Origin: Acanthacorydalis orientalis
Taxonomy: Eukaryota; Arthropoda; Insecta; Megaloptera; Corydalidae
DNA: 64,000 bases
Direction: 5' to 3'
Assembly: GCA_034766995.1 (NCBI GenBank)
Contig: CM068320.1
Span: forward strand, 4,708,501 to 4,772,500
Shown here piece by piece: positions 58,300 to 64,000 of the stretch. The position numbers and the translations under genes are program-made. Within the stretch, counting starts at the first letter, position 1; each line of letters starts with the position of its first letter. The notes beneath the pieces are model-generated. The model made no database searches. It was not told the DNA's origin and worked only from the letters and a program-made list of their open reading frames with translations.

Positions 58300-59271
58300 T
58301 ATTTATTTTCTCCGTTTTTTCTTTGCTCTTTTGTTTACTCGCCCGTCGATTCTGTTTGCGGACTTAGACGAGTCACCAAAAAATGATTAAGTAAAACAGA
58401 CGAGACCATGTCAGTATTCTGACAAGAACATGCATATACATTTTCTCAAAAAAAATAATATAGTATTAAAATAACGAAATCACTCAATATTCATGTAATT
58501 TTGGTTAGTTTCCTTACATTCTACATGTAAGTCTAAGACCTAATTTTATCCTGCACTCACATTAAACAACTAACTTTCTGTTTGATAAAAAAATATATCT
58601 GACCAATAGAAAATCTGCAGGTACGAGATAAATACAAAGAAAGATTATATATAGCTATTGTATGACATTTTTATTATTTAATTATTCTTACACTCTTATT
58701 GCCAAAAGAATCAAAACGCATCAATTTAGTTTCATTATCATAGTTAACTATTACACAGATATCTTACAAAAACCTAATAAATTGTTTAAGTATTATTTAG
58801 CAATTTTAATCATTTTTAACCGGTGATTTTGGTTGTTTAGGTCCATGACTCTTTTTGTATCCTATTTAGTAACTTTTTCTTTTAATCAATACATATCGAA
58901 TAATTTCGAAATTTACTATTTCTCTTCATTTCATTTAATCCTAATTTATATTTCACGCTTAGATTTTCACCTACAAATCACATTATTTATAATATTTATT
59001 GATATTTGAAATTATTTAAGAGATATGTTCTATCTACTATGTGCGTGCATTTGTTTTATTTTCATTATGTCGTCTTAAATGTACTCAATATTATGTTGAT
59101 TTTCTTCAAATATTTGTAATTTTTTAATAACTAATCAGACAACTTTGCAAGTAAATTTATTTTATTTTGTAGTAGCTTTACAAATTACAAACTTTACATA
59201 TTGGATGATTCTACAATACTGGCACAGAGTCTATCGGTTCAAATAAAATTATAAAATTTATAATTTTTTGG
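58300..59271. other. AT-rich intergenic DNA
   Basis: Nothing was recognised. 58320-58390 is slightly less AT-rich. Confidence 0.5.
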
Positions 59272-59396
59272 TTCATACCTGTGATCCCGTTCGTACATTG
59301 ACCTGATGATCTTAGTTGTTATGAATCACACAAGTGTTTTCTTCTACTATTTACTAGTTTGACCCTTGTGTCATTTGCAGGTATCAGTAGATAACT
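59272..59396. repeat. Foldback family F, single arm (copy 4)
   Basis: Matches the inverse of the right arm at 30332-30443. It has ACCTGTGATCCCGTT with GTACATTG and GATGATCTT, then CTACTATTTACTAGTTTGAC, then TTTGCAGGTATCAGTAGAT. No partner arm follows. Confidence 0.6.
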
Positions 59397-59661
59397 TTAA
59401 TCGACATATTCGTGTACGTTATTAAGATTTCTTTTGTTTGTTTTAATTATTACTAGTTGAAATATATTTTAAGCATTTGTTTAATATTTTTTATTCGTCC
59501 GCGTTTATTTTTAATAATATTAAATTTTCTATTCATTTACAAAATGTATTACTATTTTGAAGGATGGATGACGAATATCTTACACAGACACTCATGAGTG
59601 AGTGGTTTATGATATTGATATGAAACAAAAAATAAGAAACTTAGAATATTCTCTTTCAAAT

Positions 59662-59662
<1 letters not shown>

Positions 59663-59713
<51 letters not shown>

Positions 59714-59783
59714 CCATATATATACCAATGGTATATATATACATATGTATATTTGTATGTGTATATATATATATATATATATG

Positions 59784-59824
<41 letters not shown>
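59663..59824. repeat. Complex (TA)n/(TG)n microsatellite
   Basis: TA at 59663-59708. A small inverted patch TATATACCAATGGTATATA (59720-59738) follows, then mixed TATG and TA to 59824. Confidence 0.95.
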
Positions 59825-59829
<5 letters not shown>

Positions 59830-59929
59830 CATAATCACCACCATGGTCAATATATTTCTATCAGCATGTAATAAGTATCTCTACAAAAAGTGGCTAAGAT
59901 ATTACCTTTTTTCGATTCAGGGTTTCCTG

Positions 59930-60154
59930 AACGTATTACAACGCAAATTTGGCATCATATCTGACTTCCACTTACCTGCCTCACTGAAGTATAATTTCAA
60001 ACGAAGGTATTTTGACTCTAATAATCAAGTGATGGCTACTATGAAGGAATGACCGAAGGAACAAATAACAGATGTCTTCACAGGTGGAATGAATAAACTT
60101 GTTACATATTGAAAGAAATGTATTGATAAAGATGGTAACTATGATGAAAAATGA
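59930..60154 (+). mobile_element. Mariner transposase C-terminal fragment
   Basis: The plus strand reads SDFHLPASLKYNFKRRYFDS (59959-60018), a decayed APSDFHLFxSLK block with the third Asp present. TMKE and TDVFTGGMNKLVTY follow, then KKCIDKDGNYDEK with its stop at about 60152. This order is the mariner C-terminus. There is one stop between. The adjacent Tc1 element begins 125 bp downstream. Upstream the relic disappears into (TA)n. Confidence 0.65.
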
Positions 60155-60278
60155 GTAAATCATCTGAAAGAATGTATTTTAATCTGTATTTTTTTCTTAT
60201 TTCATTCCATTTTCTTTCTTAATTCTCAAACTATTCAAAAACTGTTAATCTGTGTTTTTTTCCATTATATTCATTATA

Positions 60279-61895
60279 CAGTGAGTCAAAAAAGTTTTCG
60301 TACACTTTGTGTTTTTGTATACTTTTATTTAAAAATAATAATTGATGAATGCAGTTTTGTAAACATTTTCACCATATATATATATATATATTAAAGAATA
60401 TACCCATAACAAAATTAAATCCAAATACATTGAAAAACACAAAAAAAAATACTTTAAATTTATATCAAAAAAGTTTTCATACAAAGAACAAAATTGAGAT
60501 TTAAAGCTATTTTTTTTCTAATTTTCACTACCTTGTTGGGTAGTCTTTTAAATTCACCACTGTTTCCAAACAAAATTTCATATTAAGAACAAGTTTTTCT
60601 GTATCTTCTTCCACTATTTTCTCCCATTCAGTCAATAATGCAGTTTTCAGTGATTCCTTATAGCTAATTTGATGTTTTCGGAGACGTCTATTATGTAAAT
60701 CCTATATAAGTTCTATGAGATTTAAATCAGGCGACTATATGGATGTATGAAATAGCTTGGAGACTTTGTAAAAACAACATTCTTCCACTATTAAAGAGCA
60801 AAGCATACATTTATTTACATCTAGATCCATTTTTTCAACATTGCTTATTAAATTTTCTTGTAAAATACGTAGGTAACCATATTTGTTCATAATTTATTCA
60901 ATAAATGCCAAATCTCCAATGCCTGTGGCTTCCATGCACCTCCACACCATCACACTACTACCAGCATTTTTTATTGTTAGTATGCTATTTTCCTTAGTAA
61001 ATTCTGTATTTGTTCTTCTCCATACTTTTACGTGTCCATCCGTGACAAAAATATTAAACTTTTATTACTGAAAACTAAATTTCTCCAAAATTCCCTTTAT
61101 TGCTTTTTATGCATTTCAGTAAACTTAACCCGCTTTAATTTACATATATTTGAGACTAATGGTTTTTTCCTCGTTGAACGGTCATAAAAACCAGCTTTGG
61201 GCAAGAAATTCCTAATCGTTTGCGGAATCGATTTTTTCCTTATTAATTCTTTCAATTCTGGTCTTATTTTTTGGGCTGAAGTTTTGGGATTTCATTTTAT
61301 TGTGTTGACCACAATTTTCTTCTTTCGAAGAAAATTTTCTAGGCCGGCCGGAACGTGGTTTAGTTTTTACAATATCGGTGGTACCAAAGCTTTTAATAAC
61401 GGATTGTATACTTGAATTTATTCTCCCTACAATAGAACCGATTTCCCGAAGCGACTTTTTTTTCAAATATAACTGAAGGATAAGTTTTTTTGTATCTATT
61501 GAAATTTTCAAACTTCGACCCATTTTCACCTTAATTTTAATAAGCATAATTTAATCAATCAAATTAAAATACTATTATTTTCAAACTTTACCTTTTAAAG
61601 TACTAATATAACAAATTTGGAAAAAAAGCTGTTTAAAAGTTCAATCTCAGCTCTTGTAACGCACTACAAAATTACACTGTACAAAAACATTTTTGACTTA
61701 AACATCGTACTGTGTCACTCAATTCGGAGAATTCCTGTTTCCACGAAAAACATTTTAAAAAGCATGGAATTGCATCTTACAAATATTGAAGAAATGATGT
61801 ATAAAAGTTTTTCTTCGAATAAAAAACAAAAAAAAGAAAAATTCAATGGTTTTATTCAAAAGTACAGGGTGTATAAAAACTTTTTTGACTCACTG
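60279..61895 (-). mobile_element. Tc1-like element with intact ends
   Basis: A 1617-bp element. Both ends begin CAGTGAGTCAAAAAAGTTTT, identical over 20 bp, and are flanked by TA (60277-60278 and 61896-61897). This is the Tc1 end pattern (CAGT at TA). A second AAAAAAGTTTTCATACAA segment at 60468-60485 repeats part of the terminus internally. The coding strand is minus and decayed beyond the DNA-binding domain. Confidence 0.95.
61212..61523 (-). pseudogene. Tc1 transposase, open N-terminal domain
   Basis: Starts MGRSLKISIDTKKLILQLYL at 61523, the standard opening of Tc1-like transposases. A first paired-like HTH follows (SLREIGSIVGRINSSIQSVI), then the GRPRK AT-hook-like box (PRSGRPRKFSSKEE). 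The frame stays open to 61212. Downstream to about 60550, other frames carry weak remnants of the rest: REFWRNLVFSNKS (first Asp of FSDES changed to Asn) and WCGGAWKPQALEIWHLL. The catalytic half is dead, while the DNA-binding half is open for 104 codons. Confidence 0.85.
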
Positions 61896-61906
61896 TATAT
61901 TTCGTA

Positions 61907-62023
<117 letters not shown>

Positions 62024-62284
62024 AAAAGGTTCTGTTTATTTCTAAGTTAATTTTTTGTTTATTTATTCTTAATATTTTATTATATACTTCTTTGATTTAT
62101 TTCATTTTTAGTTTTATTTCCATAATGAAATGTATTCTATCTTTTATTTCTAGATTAACATATTTTGTTATTATGTTCTAGACACTCTTTGTCGTATCAT
62201 ATATTGGCGTTTGCTAATATCACTTTTATGTGAAGATAAAAGTATTTATATAATGTTTAGCTATGTTGCATATTAATGTTATAA

Positions 62285-62376
62285 CTTTTATATCTGTAAT
62301 TTTATTGTTGTATCGCCTGGTAGCCTTGGTCCATTTAAATGGCACTAGCATTCATCTTCCACCACTATATATTATG
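62285..62376. repeat. Foldback family F, partial arm (copy 5)
   Basis: TTTATATCTGTAATTTTATT and TGTATCGCCTGGTAGCCTTGG align with the outer arm of copies 2 and 4. They are followed by CATCTTCCACCACTAT. The next mariner starts 2 bp beyond, so it probably interrupted this arm. Confidence 0.4.
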
Positions 62377-62378
62377 TA

Positions 62379-63433
62379 TTGGATATTGTAACAACACCAA
62401 CGTTTTTTTCTATGCTATTTTTGTGCAATTTTGCTAATTTTAATTCTATTAAATGTAACATTGAAAATGGAGAAATATAAGGTGCATTTTTGTCCTTTGA
62501 TGTTGTTTTATTTTCGGAAACAGCAAAAAAGATATCCGTCGTTTTTGGAAAAGATGCCATAGCTTGTAATACTATTAGAAAGTGACTCGATCGATTCAGA
62601 GATGAGAAATTTGACCTAGAGATTCGAGAGGGTTCTCGTAGGCCTGTAGTTGTTGATAATGACAAAACTGCTACATTTATTGAAAGTAATCAACATTACA
62701 TGACATCACAGAGGTACTGCAGGTGTCTCATTCGAGTGTTGTAAAGAATTTGGAGACACTCGAATATCTGAATCACTACGATGTTTAGTTGCCTTATAAT
62801 TTAACTGAAAGAAATTTAATGGAACGCATTTCCATCAGTGATTTGCTCTTTAAAAGAGACTAAAACGACCTGTTTCTGAAACGATTAATCACGGGCAATG
62901 AAAAATGGATCAACTACAATAATGTGGATCGAAAAAGGTCTTTGTCAAAACAAAATGAGTCTCCGTTAGCCACTCCAAACGCAGGTCTTCATCCAAAGAA
63001 GGTGATTTTGTGTATCTGGTGGGATTTCAAGTGTTTTGTGTATTACGAGATTCTACCAAATAATCAGTCAATAAATTTGGAGAATTAATGTGCTCAATTG
63101 GACCAAGTAAAAGCGACAATCGAACAAAAGCGTCCAGAATTTGCCAATCGGAAGGGTATCGTTCTCTATCAAGACAACGCTAGATCTCACGTCTCTTTGC
63201 AGACCCGGCAGAAATTGTAGCAGTTTGGCTCGGACGCCCTACCTCACTTACCATATTCACTTAGATTATCATTTTTTTCGGTCCCTACAGAATTCTCTTA
63301 ATAGAAAACACTTCACTCCCCTAGAACCTACAGAAACCACCTGGATCAATTCATCGCCCAGAAAGATGCCAAGTTCTGCGAGGACGGAATTATGAAACTA
63401 CGTGTAAGATGGCGAAAGGTTGTGAATCAAAAT

Positions 63434-63481
<48 letters not shown>

Positions 63482-63557
63482 TAAATATATGTACAAATAA
63501 GTAAACACTGAATTTGAATTTCACCTTAAAAACGCTACGAACTTTTGTTTCAACCAA
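62379..63557 (+). mobile_element. Mariner family H, decayed
   Basis: About 1.18 kb with imperfect inverted ends, TTGGATATTGTAACAACACC at 62379 and TTGGTTGAAACAAAAGTTCG read from 63557. TA is on the left; the right TA is mutated to TG. The plus strand gives broken frames of a mellifera-type mariner transposase. A start MEKYKVHF-like lies near 62468. Then come NLMERISISDLLFKRD, NDLFLKRLITGNEKWINYNN (62868-62925, first Asp changed to Asn), NAGLHPKKVILCIWWDFK and VYYEILPNNQSIN, EQKRPEFANRKGIVLYQDNA with RSHV (second Asp), and a DYHFFRSLQNSL-like block (63260-63300). A (TA)n run sits at 63436-63476 in its 3' part. Many stops. Confidence 0.8.
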
Positions 63558-64000
63558 TGCATAATTGCTTAACAGTTTCATTTTGAAATTTTTTATTAAA
63601 TTGATTGACATGATGTGTGCGTAAAGTGAGGACACAAAATGAACAAACACTTTTTGTGAACCATTTTATTTATATACAAATGAACTAAAAGAGTTGAAAT
63701 GGACGTAATTGATTTTTTTTTGTAAGTCAGACTTTATTTCAACATATCTAAACATTATTATATGTATCAGCTAAATATTGACAATTTGACATAAACTTAC
63801 ATGCAAACTAACTGCAGTAGTGTCATATTAAATTCTATACATATGTGCTATGATATACTGACTGTGTTTTTCTTTATTTGTTTTTTAACCAATATTTTTA
63901 TGTTTGTTAATAAGATTTTCCGATATCAAATTCACATACTTAATTTAAATTCAGTAATCGCATATTTAAAATTTCTACTTTAAATATCACCTTTGAAACG
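63558..64000. other. AT-rich intergenic DNA
   Basis: Nothing was recognised to the end of the window. Confidence 0.5.

Overview
The window reads as invertebrate nuclear DNA, most likely arthropod. It is strongly AT-rich, crowded with long (TA)n tracts, and built mostly of Tc1/mariner-type DNA transposons of lineages common in insects and arachnids, plus piggyBac, hAT and Helitron-like pieces and a jockey-like LINE relic. No host protein gene, rRNA or convincing tRNA was recognised, so the arthropod call is an inference from transposon content.

Left third (1-21 kb): a 557-bp deleted mariner (968-1524, copy A1); an IS630-type element (2535-4828) split by an insert carrying a ~322-bp tandem repeat; a mariner (5171-6492); a second IS630-type relic (6500-7760); mariner C1 (9935-11188); mariner D1 (12582-13406) with perfect 21-bp ends; A2 and A3; a foldback element (15758-15960); a mariner whose transposase halves face opposite ways (16063-16665); and mariner D2 (19810-21063).

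Middle (21-43 kb): the best-preserved element, mariner B1 (23464-24748); A4; a second copy of the flipped mariner (29590-29930); two palindromic elements; a LINE relic; mariner C2; a cluster of bZIP-type sites (35681-35806); an IS630-type element (36524-37796); mariner B2 (39433-40719) sitting inside a foldback element; and a deleted IS630-type element (42129-43007).

Right third (43-64 kb): a ~440-bp CpG-rich island (43360-43800); decayed mariner pieces (44930-45235, 45943-46250, 59930-60154); two Helitron-like 3' ends (47670 and 49978); a pogo-like MITE (51300-51642); two non-autonomous hAT elements; a mariner split by a piggyBac element flanked by TTAA (54124-55903); the 455-bp deletion derivative C3; a Tc1 element (60279-61895); and a last mariner (62379-63557).

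The genes do not form a pathway. The window is a layered record of DNA-transposon invasion. Autonomous copies decayed, deletion derivatives sharing the same breakpoints multiplied, and later elements landed inside earlier ones. All coding assignments come from reading translations by eye against remembered family motifs; no search was run.
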